Below are positions 8,351 to 16,173 of a stretch of DNA of 64,000 nt, piece by piece. This stretch comes from Roseomonas sp. Its GTDB lineage: Bacteria > Pseudomonadota > Alphaproteobacteria > Acetobacterales > Acetobacteraceae. A program made the position numbers and the translations under genes. Where the stretch lies: assembly GCA_020249925.1 (NCBI GenBank), contig JADCER010000009.1:62001-126000 (forward strand), written 5' to 3'. The notes beneath the pieces were generated by a model that had not been told where the DNA came from, did no database searches, and saw only the letters and a program-made list of their open reading frames with translations. Every line of letters starts with the position of its first letter. The stretch's first letter is position 1.

Positions 8351-9180
8351 TGCGCCGCGAAAATCGCGCAGGGTGCCCGGCGCAAGAGATGCTTGGTGGC
8401 GGAACCGGTGAATAGGGCGCGGAGCCCCGTATGTTCATAAGCGCCCATCACCAACATCCCCGCCGGCATGGCAGAGGCTTCCGCCAAAAGCGCTTCCACC
8501 GGATGCGAGCCGATCACGGGCAGGGGCTTCGCATGTACATCATGGCGCTGCAGGAAACCCGCCGCGGTGCCGGCCAGGGCAGCGGCTTTCGCCTCATCAT
8601 CCGCGACACTCAACACCGTGGCACCGCCGCGCCCAAGACCAAGTAGCGCGAAAAGCTGTACGGCACGCAGCGCCCCGGGGGAGCCATCAAAAGCGACCAA
8701 GGCGGCGGCCGCGGGATCAAAACGCGCGCCGGGGGGCACCACCAGCAGCGGGCGCGTGCGGTCATGCAACAGCGCCTCAATCGTGGGGGAAAGCCCGTCT
8801 TCGGCTTCTTCGCGCCCCAAGGTTGAATCGCGCCCCACAACCAGCATGTCATGCGCGCCAGCGGCCCCAAGCAGGGCTTCGGCCGGGGAGGAATCCAGGG
8901 TTTCCAGGGAATAGGGCACGCCATCAGCGGCCTGATGCAAAGCGGCCACGGCCTCAGCCGCCGCGGCCTCAGCCTGGCGGAGCAAGGCAGCGTCACGCCT
9001 TTCCTTGAAGGCCGCAGCGCCAGGCGGCACGGCTTCATGCGCGCCGGTGAGGCCAGGGCGATCCATCAGGATCGCTGCCGTCAGCGCCGCACCAGTATGG
9101 CGCGCGAGCGCGAGGGCGTAATCCCGCGCGGCGATGGCGCCTTCCGTATCATCCAGGGCCAGCAGAATGCTGCGCAACAT
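8347..9180 (-). CDS. Tandem universal stress protein (two UspA domains)
   Basis: This 277-aa cytosolic protein has two UspA folds in tandem, residues about 1-145 and 155-277. The first begins SILLALDDTEGA and ends VVPPGARF. The second holds ALVAFDGSPGALRAV and ends with MGAYEHTGL...GSATKHLL, close to the Usp nucleotide-binding loop (G-X2-G-X9-G-S/T). Tandem Usp proteins are usually linked to stationary-phase, hypoxia or oxidative stress; no direct function can be assigned. The GAGGGAGC ribosome binding site supports the start. It lies 12 bases downstream of the M20 deacylase gene on the same strand, so the two are probably cotranscribed. Confidence 0.9.
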   Translation of the reverse strand: MLRSILLALDDTEGAIAARDYALALARHTGAALTAAILMDRPGLTGAHEAVPPGAAAFKERRDAALLRQAEAAAAEAVAALHQAADGVPYSLETLDSSPAEALLGAAGAHDMLVVGRDSTLGREEAEDGLSPTIEALLHDRTRPLLVVPPGARFDPAAAALVAFDGSPGALRAVQLFALLGLGRGGATVLSVADDEAKAAALAGTAAGFLQRHDVHAKPLPVIGSHPVEALLAEASAMPAGMLVMGAYEHTGLRALFTGSATKHLLRRAPCAIFAAH

Positions 9181-9192
9181 GGCTATGCTCCC

Positions 9193-10299
9193 TCAAGTAC
9201 CGGCGGCGGAGAGCATCCGCCGGAAGATCGACACTGCCGCCGCCAGATCAGCCAAGGCGACGCATTCGCGTGGCGTATGGGCGGTGGCGATGGTGCCAGG
9301 GCCCAAAATCACACAGGGCGCGATATCCTGCAATTCGCTGGCATCGGTGCCGTAAGGGGCGGTGGCGGCGGGCTTGCCGGTAACATTTTCCGCAAGGCGG
9401 ATCAGCGGGTGATCCGTGGGCAATTCCGGTGGCGTGCCTTCGCGCCTTTCGGTCAACTCCACTCCCGCGCGGTCTGCCGCTGCGCGCACCGCGGCTTCAA
9501 TGCCGCTCACGTCAATGCGCCGGCTGCGGCGGAATTTTATCCGCACGCTTGCTTGCGCTACCGTCACATTCACCGCCGTGCCGTGATTATCAATCACCAT
9601 ATTGAAATCGGAAAAGGGCGGGTCATAGGCCGCATCGTGATAGGCCGGGTCAAAGCGCAGCTTTTCATAAATGGCCTTCATTTCCGCCATGAAGGGAATC
9701 AGCGCCCAATTCGCATTCAACCCCTTGCCGGTGGAGGAATGCGCCTGCACGCCGCGTGCAATGGCCGTATATTCGATATGGCTGCGATGCCCGCGCACGG
9801 GCGCCAGCGCTGTTGGTTCCGCCACCACAATCCCCTGCAAGCCAAGCGATGCCGCGAGCTTTGATTGCGCGGCGATAATGCGCGCCCCTTGCTTGCTGGT
9901 TTCCTCATCCGCTGTCAGCAGCAGCGTTGCCGGCACATGGGCAGGCAGGCCGCGCGCGGCGATGATGCAGGCCGCGACCGGGCCTTTCATATCCGCGCTG
10001 CCAAGGCCATGCAGCACGCCATCCGCGATGCGCGGTGTCCAGGGAGGGTCTGTCCAGCCGGTTTCTGGCACCGTATCCATATGGCCGGATAGCGCGTAAC
10101 CGCGGCGCGGGCCGCGATGTGCGACAAGGGCGCGCTTTGCCACACCTTGCGGGTCTGTGTAATCCAGCCGTTCAATCTCAAACCCCGCCAATTCGGCTTC
10201 GATCTGATTGGCCAGTGGCAGGTTGGAGACAGCGGAACGGCTATCAATCGCCACCAGATCGGCGGCGAGGCGGGTAAGGGCTTCGGCTTCTTGGCTCAT
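9193..10299 (-). CDS. M20 metallo-deacylase, ArgE/acetylornithine deacetylase-like
   Basis: This zinc-dependent M20 hydrolase of 368 aa removes an acyl group from an N-acyl amino acid or related compound. Metal ligands are visible in order: H and D of SGHMDTVPETG, the bridging D of GSADMKGP, the catalytic E and ligand E of TADEETSKQ, and the late H of ATAHTPRE. The dimerisation lid is inserted at about residues 170-280. It fits ArgE-type enzymes in length and motifs. ArgE is not needed where ArgJ recycles acetyl groups, and the catabolic genes across the divergent gap suggest use on an acylated or D-amino acid; that is inference. It is transcribed away from the repeat-bearing region. Confidence 0.85.
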   Translation of the reverse strand: MSQEAEALTRLAADLVAIDSRSAVSNLPLANQIEAELAGFEIERLDYTDPQGVAKRALVAHRGPRRGYALSGHMDTVPETGWTDPPWTPRIADGVLHGLGSADMKGPVAACIIAARGLPAHVPATLLLTADEETSKQGARIIAAQSKLAASLGLQGIVVAEPTALAPVRGHRSHIEYTAIARGVQAHSSTGKGLNANWALIPFMAEMKAIYEKLRFDPAYHDAAYDPPFSDFNMVIDNHGTAVNVTVAQASVRIKFRRSRRIDVSGIEAAVRAAADRAGVELTERREGTPPELPTDHPLIRLAENVTGKPAATAPYGTDASELQDIAPCVILGPGTIATAHTPRECVALADLAAAVSIFRRMLSAAGT

Positions 10300-10343
10300 G
10301 CCCCCAGCATCCCTTGCGGCGCGGCGCAGGGCAAGCGAGGTTA

Positions 10344-10492
10344 GCGTCTGATCGCCGGAGCCGTGAATCAGCCGCTCAAAACAAGCGTCTGATCGGCGGA
10401 GGCGGCATCGCCGGAGCCGTGAATCAGCCGCTCAAAACAAGCGTCTGATCGGCGGAGGCGGCATCGCCGGAGCCGTGAATCAGCCGCTCAAA
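10344..10492. repeat. Tandem repeat, 56-bp unit, three copies (first shortened)
   Basis: Three head-to-tail copies occupy the gap between the divergent M20 and threonine-synthase-like genes. Copies two (10385-10440) and three (from 10441) are identical where they overlap. Copy one (10344-10384) is 41 bp because 15 bp between two ATC triplets are missing. Each unit can form a small hairpin (CGGC/GCCG around ATC) and includes GAATCAGCCGCTCAAA. It is too short and too regular in spacing for CRISPR and no cas gene is near. Confidence 0.9.
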
Positions 10493-10504
10493 TCATGGGC
10501 ATGG

Positions 10505-10528
10505 CATGATCCGTCAAAACGGATCATG
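10505..10528. promoter_or_regulatory. Perfect inverted repeat before the threonine-synthase-like operon
   Basis: CATGATCCGT and ACGGATCATG form a perfect 10-bp inverted repeat around CAAA, ending two bases before the first ATG of the operon. It looks like the site of a dimeric repressor or an RNA hairpin able to hide the start codon. The start itself has no clear Shine-Dalgarno sequence. Confidence 0.6.
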
Positions 10529-10530
10529 TT

Positions 10531-11661
10531 ATGCTCATGACAGAAATTGCCTACCTGGACCCCCGCAGCGGGGCCACCTATCCACTTGCCACGCCGCGCT
10601 GGTGTGGCGACGGCCAAGCCCCCCTGATGCTGACGCCACTCCCCGGCATGACGCGCGCCGCGATCCGCACGGAGGATCGTTCGCTCTGGCGCTATGGCGC
10701 TGCGCTGCCCTTCCTGCCGGATGATCCCATTACCATGGGGGAGGGCTGTTCGCCCCTGGTGCCGCGCGTCATTGGCGGTGCCTCGGCGCTCGTGAAATGC
10801 GAATGGTTCATGCCGACCGGGTCCTTTAAGGATCGTGGCGCATCGGTGATGCTGTCCCTGCTGCGTGCCCAAGGGGTGACAAATGTGCTGGAGGATTCTT
10901 CGGGCAATGGAGGCGCTGCCGTTGCGGCCTATGCCGCCGCGGGCGGGATGCGCGCGAAGATTCTGGTGCCGGCATCAACCTCTCCCGCCAAGACCGTGCA
11001 ATCGCGCGCTTCGGGTGCCGAGATTGAATTGGTGCCCGGCAGCCGGCAGGATTGTGCGGATGAGGCGTTGCGCCAGGCCAAGGATATCTTCTACGCCAGC
11101 CATAATTGGCACCCTTTTTTCCTGCATGGCACGAAAACTCTCGCCTATGAGCTGTGGGAGGATTTGGGCTTTGTCGCGCCCGATAATGTGATTGTGCCCT
11201 GCGGCGCGGGGTCCAATGTGCTGGGTTGTGGGATTGGCTTTGCTGAATTGCAGCGTGCGGGTGAGATCAAGAAGCTGCCGCGTATCTTCGCCGCGCAGCC
11301 GGAAAATTGTGCGCCGATTGCGCGCGCTTTCCTGAAGCAGCCGGCGGTGGCGGCGGTGCCGACCATTGCGGAAGGCACTGCCATCGCGCAGCCCATTCGC
11401 ACGCCAGAAGTCATGGCCGTTTTGCAGGAAAGCCAGGGCGGTGCGGTGATGTTGAGCGAGGCTGAAATTGGCGCGGCCACACTCGACCTGGCGCGTACCG
11501 GCATTTATGTGGAACCGACTTGCGCGCAGGCTGCAGCGGCATTCGTGAAATTGTTGGAAGCTGGTGCGATCCGCGCCGATGAAACCACCGTGGTGGTACT
11601 GACCGGCACAGGGCTGAAATCCACGCCGCGTATTGCGGAACTTTTGGGGGTAGCCATCTGA
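10531..11661 (+). CDS. Threonine-synthase-like PLP-dependent enzyme (fold type II)
   Basis: This PLP enzyme of 376 aa is of the tryptophan-synthase-beta/threonine-synthase fold. It has ITMGEGCSPLVP, the PLP-Lys segment PTGSFKDRGASVM, the substrate loop DSSGNGGAAVAAYAA, the phosphate-binding glycine loop PCGAGSNVLG and a C-terminal TGTGLKS like ThrC. True ThrC acts on O-phosphohomoserine, but the operon partners (an M81 peptidase and a D-threonine-aldolase-like enzyme) point to breakdown of an unusual hydroxy- or amino-acid, for instance as a lyase. ATG 10531 was used; 10537 is an alternative. Its stop overlaps the next start by one base (TGATG). Class is secure, substrate is not. Confidence 0.85.
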   Translation: MLMTEIAYLDPRSGATYPLATPRWCGDGQAPLMLTPLPGMTRAAIRTEDRSLWRYGAALPFLPDDPITMGEGCSPLVPRVIGGASALVKCEWFMPTGSFKDRGASVMLSLLRAQGVTNVLEDSSGNGGAAVAAYAAAGGMRAKILVPASTSPAKTVQSRASGAEIELVPGSRQDCADEALRQAKDIFYASHNWHPFFLHGTKTLAYELWEDLGFVAPDNVIVPCGAGSNVLGCGIGFAELQRAGEIKKLPRIFAAQPENCAPIARAFLKQPAVAAVPTIAEGTAIAQPIRTPEVMAVLQESQGGAVMLSEAEIGAATLDLARTGIYVEPTCAQAAAAFVKLLEAGAIRADETTVVVLTGTGLKSTPRIAELLGVAI

Positions 11662-13166
11662 TGGCCGGGCCGCGCATTGCCCTTTTGGGCTTTTCCATTG
11701 AATGCAACCGCTTTGCACCCCCGGCGACCTTGCGGGATTTTGAAACGCGCTGCCTGATTGCGGGCGATAAGATCGTGACTGATGCGCGTTCCGCCGCCCC
11801 GGCCGCCTTGGGCGAAATGCCGGGCTTTGTTACTGCCATGGATACCAGCGGCGCTTGGGAACCCTGCCCCATTTTGCTCGCCATGGCGGAACCAAATGGC
11901 CCGGTGGAACAAAGCGTTTTCGATGGCTTCATGCAGCAATGGCGCGACGGCTTGACGGCGCTGAAAGGCCGCGTGGATGGCGTTTACTGCGTGCTGCATG
12001 GCGCGGGTCTCGCCACCGCGGATCTTGACCCGGAAGGCAATTTGCAGGCGCTGATTCGCGATATCCTGGGCGATGTGCCGCTGGTGTGTTCCTACGACCT
12101 GCACGCGAATGTATCAGACCGCATGGTGGCGCTCACGGATGCCTTTGTCGGCTATCGCACCAATCCGCATCTGGATATGCGTGAACGCGGCGCGGAAAGT
12201 GCCGCACTCATGCGCAGGCTTTTGGCCGGTGAGCGTTTCCATCGCGCCTTCCGCCGCTTGCCGATTGTGGCGCCCACCGTTTCCATGCTCACTGCGCAGG
12301 GGCCCTATGCCGAGGTGATCAATCTCGGCCAGGAATGGGCGGCGCAAGATCAACGCATTGCCAATGTCTCCATCATGGGCGGCTTTGCCTATGGCGACAC
12401 GCCCTTCAATGGCATGGCGGTGATCATTACCGCGACAGACAAGGCAGCTGCGGAAGCGCTGGCGGATCGGCTGGCGGCGGCCATTTGGGAAAGGCGCGGG
12501 CGCTTCATTGCCAATCTGACCGCGTTGGAAGACGCCACGCAGAAGGCGCTGCATAGCCCTGTGCCACTGGCTTTTGCCGATGTTGCCGATAATCCGGGCG
12601 GTGGCGGGCGCGGCAATACCATGTGGATTCTGGAAGCCTTCCATCGCGCCGGCGTGCAGGATTGTCTGGTGGGTGTGATCCATGACCCGGCTTTGGCAGC
12701 GGAAGCCCATAAGCTGGGTAAGGGTGCGCGCTTCACCGCGCGCTTCAACCGCGATGTCGCCGCCGATGATCCCTTCAGCAAGCCCTTCAGTGCGGAAGCG
12801 GAGGTGGTGGCGCTTTCCGATGGGCGTGTGACCGGCCGGCGCGGCATTTTCGCCGGTACCGCGATGACGCTTGGCGCTACGGCTGCCTTGAAGCTTGGCG
12901 GCATCACCGTCGTGGTGATTTCCATTCGCACGCAATGCGCCGATCCCGCCTTCTTCGAACATCTCGGCTTGGATGTCGGGAAGGCACGCGCCGTTGTGGT
13001 GAAATCCCGCGGGCATTTCCGTGGCGGCTTTGATGAATTCTTCAAGCATGAACAGATTGTCGAGGTTGATTGCCCCGGCCTCACCTCGCCGATCCTGACG
13101 CGGTTTGACTGGAAGCATATGCCAAGACCTGTTTTGCCGATTGATAAGGAAGCGCGCTGGCCATGA
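11661..13166 (+). CDS. M81-family metallopeptidase (MlrC-like)
   Basis: This 501-aa protein has two parts: an M81 domain (residues about 1-290) and an MlrC C-terminal domain (about 300-490). MlrC was first known as the last hydrolase in microcystin breakdown, but most relatives are in non-degraders and act on unknown peptides or amides. Visible family signatures are IALLGFSIECNRFAP, GVYCVLHGAG, the metal-binding SYDLHANVSDRM, TNPHLDMRERG and DNPGGGGRGNT. It begins one base inside the preceding stop (TGATG) and overlaps the next gene by ATGA, so it is the middle gene of a coupled three-gene operon. Its location appears cytosolic, as there is no signal peptide. Confidence 0.88.
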   Translation: MAGPRIALLGFSIECNRFAPPATLRDFETRCLIAGDKIVTDARSAAPAALGEMPGFVTAMDTSGAWEPCPILLAMAEPNGPVEQSVFDGFMQQWRDGLTALKGRVDGVYCVLHGAGLATADLDPEGNLQALIRDILGDVPLVCSYDLHANVSDRMVALTDAFVGYRTNPHLDMRERGAESAALMRRLLAGERFHRAFRRLPIVAPTVSMLTAQGPYAEVINLGQEWAAQDQRIANVSIMGGFAYGDTPFNGMAVIITATDKAAAEALADRLAAAIWERRGRFIANLTALEDATQKALHSPVPLAFADVADNPGGGGRGNTMWILEAFHRAGVQDCLVGVIHDPALAAEAHKLGKGARFTARFNRDVAADDPFSKPFSAEAEVVALSDGRVTGRRGIFAGTAMTLGATAALKLGGITVVVISIRTQCADPAFFEHLGLDVGKARAVVVKSRGHFRGGFDEFFKHEQIVEVDCPGLTSPILTRFDWKHMPRPVLPIDKEARWP

Positions 13167-14269
13167 AGCTGGATGATCTGCACACCCCTTGCCTGGTGCT
13201 GGAACTTGGCATTTTGAAGCGCAATCTGGCGCGCATGGCCGATGCTGTGGCGCGGCATCCTGGCTTGAAGCTGCGCCCACATATGAAAACAGCGAAAAGC
13301 CTGGCGGTTGCGGCGCTGGCCGCGCCAGATCATGGGCCGATCACCGTCAGCACAGTCGCGGAGGCGCGTTATTTCGCCGGTGGTGGCTATCGCGATCAGA
13401 TCTACGCGGTGGGCATCACGCCACAAAAGCTTGATGCCATCGCGGCAATCAACGCGCAGGGCAATGACGTGAAGATCATCACCGATGATGCGGATGTCGC
13501 GACTGCCATCGCTGCCCATCCGGGCGTTCTGCCCACCTTGATCGAAGTTGATTGCGGTGAAGGTCGCGGTGGCATTGCGCCTAAGTCGGACAAGCTTGCT
13601 GAAATCGCTCAGCGCCTTGGCACAAAATGCGCCGGCATCATGACTCATGCCGGGCATTCCTATGCGGAACGCAGCAATGAGGGCATGCGCAAGGTGGCGG
13701 AAGCCGAGCGTGCCGGCGCCGTATTGGCGGCCGAGCGTTTGCGCGGCATGGGCATCACGCCGCGGGTTGTCTCGGCCGGGTCTTCACCCACCGCGCTTTA
13801 CGGGAAATCCATGGCCGGCATCACGGATATTCGCGCGGGTGTTTATATGTTCGGCGATTTGTTCCAGGGCCAGATCGGCACACATGGCATGGAAGATATC
13901 GCGGTGACGGTGTTGTCCGCCGTCACCTCTCGCAAGCAGGACCGCAATGCGGTGCTGATTGATGCAGGCGGCATTGCGTTGTCCAAGGATCGCAGCACTC
14001 AGGCGGCGCCGAAGGATCTTGGCTTTGGCGTCATGCTGGACCGCCACGGCAAATGGTCCTTTGGGGAGGCCATTGTCGTGCGCACCCATCAGGAACATGG
14101 CGAAGTGCGCGGCGCAGGTCCGCTACCTTTTGCGGAACTTCCCGTCGGTGCCTTGGTGCGTGTGGCGCCGAACCATACCTGCCTGACCGTTGCCGCGCAT
14201 GACCGCTATTACGTGGTGGATGGCGGGGATGAGGTGATTGCCGTCTGGGATCGGGTGAATGGCTGGTAG
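13163..14269 (+). CDS. D-threonine aldolase / D-serine dehydratase-like enzyme
   Basis: This is a 368-aa fold-type-III PLP enzyme of the alanine-racemase-like DTA/DSD family. The N-terminal (beta/alpha)8 barrel carries the PLP Lys in KLRPHMKTAKS; the barrel phosphate-binding part includes SAGSSPTALYG. The C-terminal beta domain has PNHTCLTVAAHDRYYVV, whose His and Cys match the Zn pair of eukaryote-type D-serine dehydratase; D-threonine aldolases use a related site. The enzyme would cleave a D-beta-hydroxy amino acid to glycine and an aldehyde, or dehydrate D-serine. It overlaps the M81 gene by ATGA and ends the operon. Aldolase versus dehydratase cannot be decided from sequence alone. Confidence 0.85.
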   Translation: MKLDDLHTPCLVLELGILKRNLARMADAVARHPGLKLRPHMKTAKSLAVAALAAPDHGPITVSTVAEARYFAGGGYRDQIYAVGITPQKLDAIAAINAQGNDVKIITDDADVATAIAAHPGVLPTLIEVDCGEGRGGIAPKSDKLAEIAQRLGTKCAGIMTHAGHSYAERSNEGMRKVAEAERAGAVLAAERLRGMGITPRVVSAGSSPTALYGKSMAGITDIRAGVYMFGDLFQGQIGTHGMEDIAVTVLSAVTSRKQDRNAVLIDAGGIALSKDRSTQAAPKDLGFGVMLDRHGKWSFGEAIVVRTHQEHGEVRGAGPLPFAELPVGALVRVAPNHTCLTVAAHDRYYVVDGGDEVIAVWDRVNGW

Positions 14270-14312
14270 GGCGCCCGCCCTGTCATGAAAGCTTCACGTG
14301 CATCAGGTCATG

Positions 14313-14330
14313 TTTCCACTATACTGGAAA
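14313..14330. promoter_or_regulatory. Putative ars operator over the -10 box
   Basis: TTTCCA-N6-TGGAAA is a perfect inverted repeat that contains a good -10 hexamer, TATACT (14320-14325). Counting about seven bases from the -10 puts the transcription start on or next to the ATG at 14332, so the message is probably leaderless; no ribosome binding site is present. ArsR binding here would block polymerase. No convincing -35 box is visible. Confidence 0.6.
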
Positions 14331-14331
14331 A

Positions 14332-15132
14332 ATGGAAACAGAATCCGCTGCTGCGGCATTTGCCGCCTTGGGCCAGCCCACCCGGCTGGCCCTGATCCAA
14401 AACCTGCAAAGCGCGGGGCCTGAGGGCCTGCCGGCAGGCGACCTGGCCGAAGCGCTCGGTGTGCCGCCTTCCACGCTTTCATTCCACTTGCGCGCGCTGG
14501 AAGATGCCGGGCTGATCACGCCGCAGCGCCAGGGGCGCCAGGTGCTCTACGCCAGCGCCCCGGCGGCCTTTGCTGCGCTGGTCGGGTTTCTGGGTGGGGC
14601 AACGGCGCCCATCACCGCCCCGGGCCGGGCCATGCGGGTGCTGTTTCTCTGCACACGCAATTCGGCGCGTTCCATCATGGCGGAAGCCATTCTGAACCGC
14701 ATCGGTGCGGGGCGTTTCCGCGCCTATTCCGCCGGGTCGGAACCCGCGCCCGATGGGCCGCTGCCGGAAGTGCTCGCGCAGCTTCAGGCGCTTGGGCATG
14801 ATGTGGCGCCGCTGCGGTCCAAATCCTGGCAGGAATTTACCGGCCCCGATGCACCGCGTTTTGATTTCGTCATCGCGCTTTGCGATACGCTGGAGGGTCA
14901 GCGCTGCCCGGATTTTGGCGATACCATCACCAGCGCGGCCTGGCCCTTGCCGGACCCGGCGAAGTTTTCGGGCGGCGGCGCCGAACGCGCGACGCTACTA
15001 AATGAGCTTTATGCGGCGCTGCGGCGCCGGCTCGAAATTTTTATCAGCCTACCCTTCACCACGCTCGATCGCATGGCGTTGCAGGCACGCGTTGAAGCTT
15101 TGGGCAATCCAATGGCGGGAGCACGGGCATGA
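14332..15132 (+). CDS. ArsR-ArsC fusion: HTH repressor joined to LMW-PTP arsenate reductase
   Basis: This 266-aa two-domain protein starts with an ArsR/SmtB winged helix (residues about 1-90; [12 protein letters not shown] and the recognition helix [10 protein letters not shown]). The second domain is a low-molecular-weight-phosphatase arsenate reductase from residue 100 ([14 protein letters not shown]). The P-loop is C107-X5-R113. C184 and C192 sit where thioredoxin-coupled ArsC has its redox pair, and PDP follows. There is no cysteine in the HTH half, so the usual arsenite-binding Cys pair of ArsR is missing. It overlaps the GAPDH gene by ATGA. The role would be to reduce arsenate and to control the operon; whether both halves work is inference. 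Confidence 0.9.
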   Translation: METESAAAAFAALGQPTRLALIQNLQSAGPEGLPAGDLAEALGVPPSTLSFHLRALEDAGLITPQRQGRQVLYASAPAAFAALVGFLGGATAPITAPGRAMRVLFLCTRNSARSIMAEAILNRIGAGRFRAYSAGSEPAPDGPLPEVLAQLQALGHDVAPLRSKSWQEFTGPDAPRFDFVIALCDTLEGQRCPDFGDTITSAAWPLPDPAKFSGGGAERATLLNELYAALRRRLEIFISLPFTTLDRMALQARVEALGNPMAGARA

Positions 15133-16172
15133 GGGTTGGCATCAATGGCATGGGCCGCATTGGCCGCCTGGCATTTCGTGGCGCTTTCGGCGCGGCAGAA
15201 CGGGGTGAGGATGATCCGCGCCGCGCCAATCGGCTGAATATTGTGCATGTGAATGAAGTGAAGGGCGGCGCGGCAGCCACCGCGCATTTGCTGACTTTCG
15301 ATAGTGTGCAGGGCCGTTGGCGCGCGCCCATCGCGGCGGAAGGCGCGGATGGGTTTCGCATTGGCGACAAGCGCATCGGCTTTACGGAACACACGACACC
15401 GGCAGCGATCCCCTGGGGTGATTTGGGTGTTGATCTGGTGCTGGAATGCAGCGGCAAGTTTCTGACCGAAGCGAGTTTGCGCGGTCATCTCGACCGCGGG
15501 GCGAAGCGCGTGATTGTCGCGGCACCGGTCAAGGAGCCTTCAGTGCTCAATATCGTGGTGGGTGTGAATGATGCGCTCTATGATCCCGCGCGCCACCCGA
15601 TTGTGACTGCTGCATCCTGCACCACCAATTGCCTCGCCCCCGTGGTGAAGGTGGTGCATGAGGCGATTGGGATCAGACATGGGCAGATCACCACCATTCA
15701 TGATCCCACCAATACCAATGTGGTGACGGATGCGCCGCATAAGGATTTGCGCCGCGCGCGTTCGGCCATGCTGTCACTCCAGCCCACCACCACAGGAAGT
15801 GCAACGGCGATTGCGCTGATCTATCCCGAATTGAAGGGCAAGCTGAATGGCCATGCGGTGCGGGCACCGGTCTTGAATGCTTCCCTCACTGATTGCGTCT
15901 TTGAAGTGCAGCGCGCCACAAGCGCCGAGGAATTGAATGCGCTGTTCCGTGCCGCGGCCGTTGGCCCGCTAGCAGGCATTTTGGGTTATGAGGATCGGCC
16001 GCTGGTTTCCGCCGATTATGCGCGGGATACGCGGAGTTCCATTATTGATGCGCCATCCACCCTGGTGACGGATGGCACCATGGCGAAAATCTATGCCTGG
16101 TATGACAATGAAATGGGCTATGCCTGCCGCATGGTGGATCTGGCCTGCATCATGCAAGCGCGCGGCATCTGA
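15129..16172 (+). CDS. ArsJ-associated glyceraldehyde-3-phosphate dehydrogenase
   Basis: This is a 347-aa GAPDH with an N-terminal Rossmann motif ([11 protein letters not shown]), the catalytic [11 protein letters not shown] (nucleophile C164) and the C-terminal [14 protein letters not shown]. In known ars operons a dedicated GAPDH uses arsenate in place of phosphate to make 1-arseno-3-phosphoglycerate, which ArsJ exports. The tight position between the ArsR-ArsC fusion (ATGA overlap) and arsJ (one base between stop and start) supports this role over glycolysis. Glycolytic GAPDH normally sits with pgk, which is absent here. Compared with housekeeping enzymes, the segment after the N-terminal motif ([15 protein letters not shown]) is slightly expanded. 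Confidence 0.92.
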   Translation: MRVGINGMGRIGRLAFRGAFGAAERGEDDPRRANRLNIVHVNEVKGGAAATAHLLTFDSVQGRWRAPIAAEGADGFRIGDKRIGFTEHTTPAAIPWGDLGVDLVLECSGKFLTEASLRGHLDRGAKRVIVAAPVKEPSVLNIVVGVNDALYDPARHPIVTAASCTTNCLAPVVKVVHEAIGIRHGQITTIHDPTNTNVVTDAPHKDLRRARSAMLSLQPTTTGSATAIALIYPELKGKLNGHAVRAPVLNASLTDCVFEVQRATSAEELNALFRAAAVGPLAGILGYEDRPLVSADYARDTRSSIIDAPSTLVTDGTMAKIYAWYDNEMGYACRMVDLACIMQARGI

Positions 16173-16173
16173 C

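Noticed and set aside
10344-10492. CRISPR array
   Set aside because: The units join directly without variable spacers and no cas gene is present.
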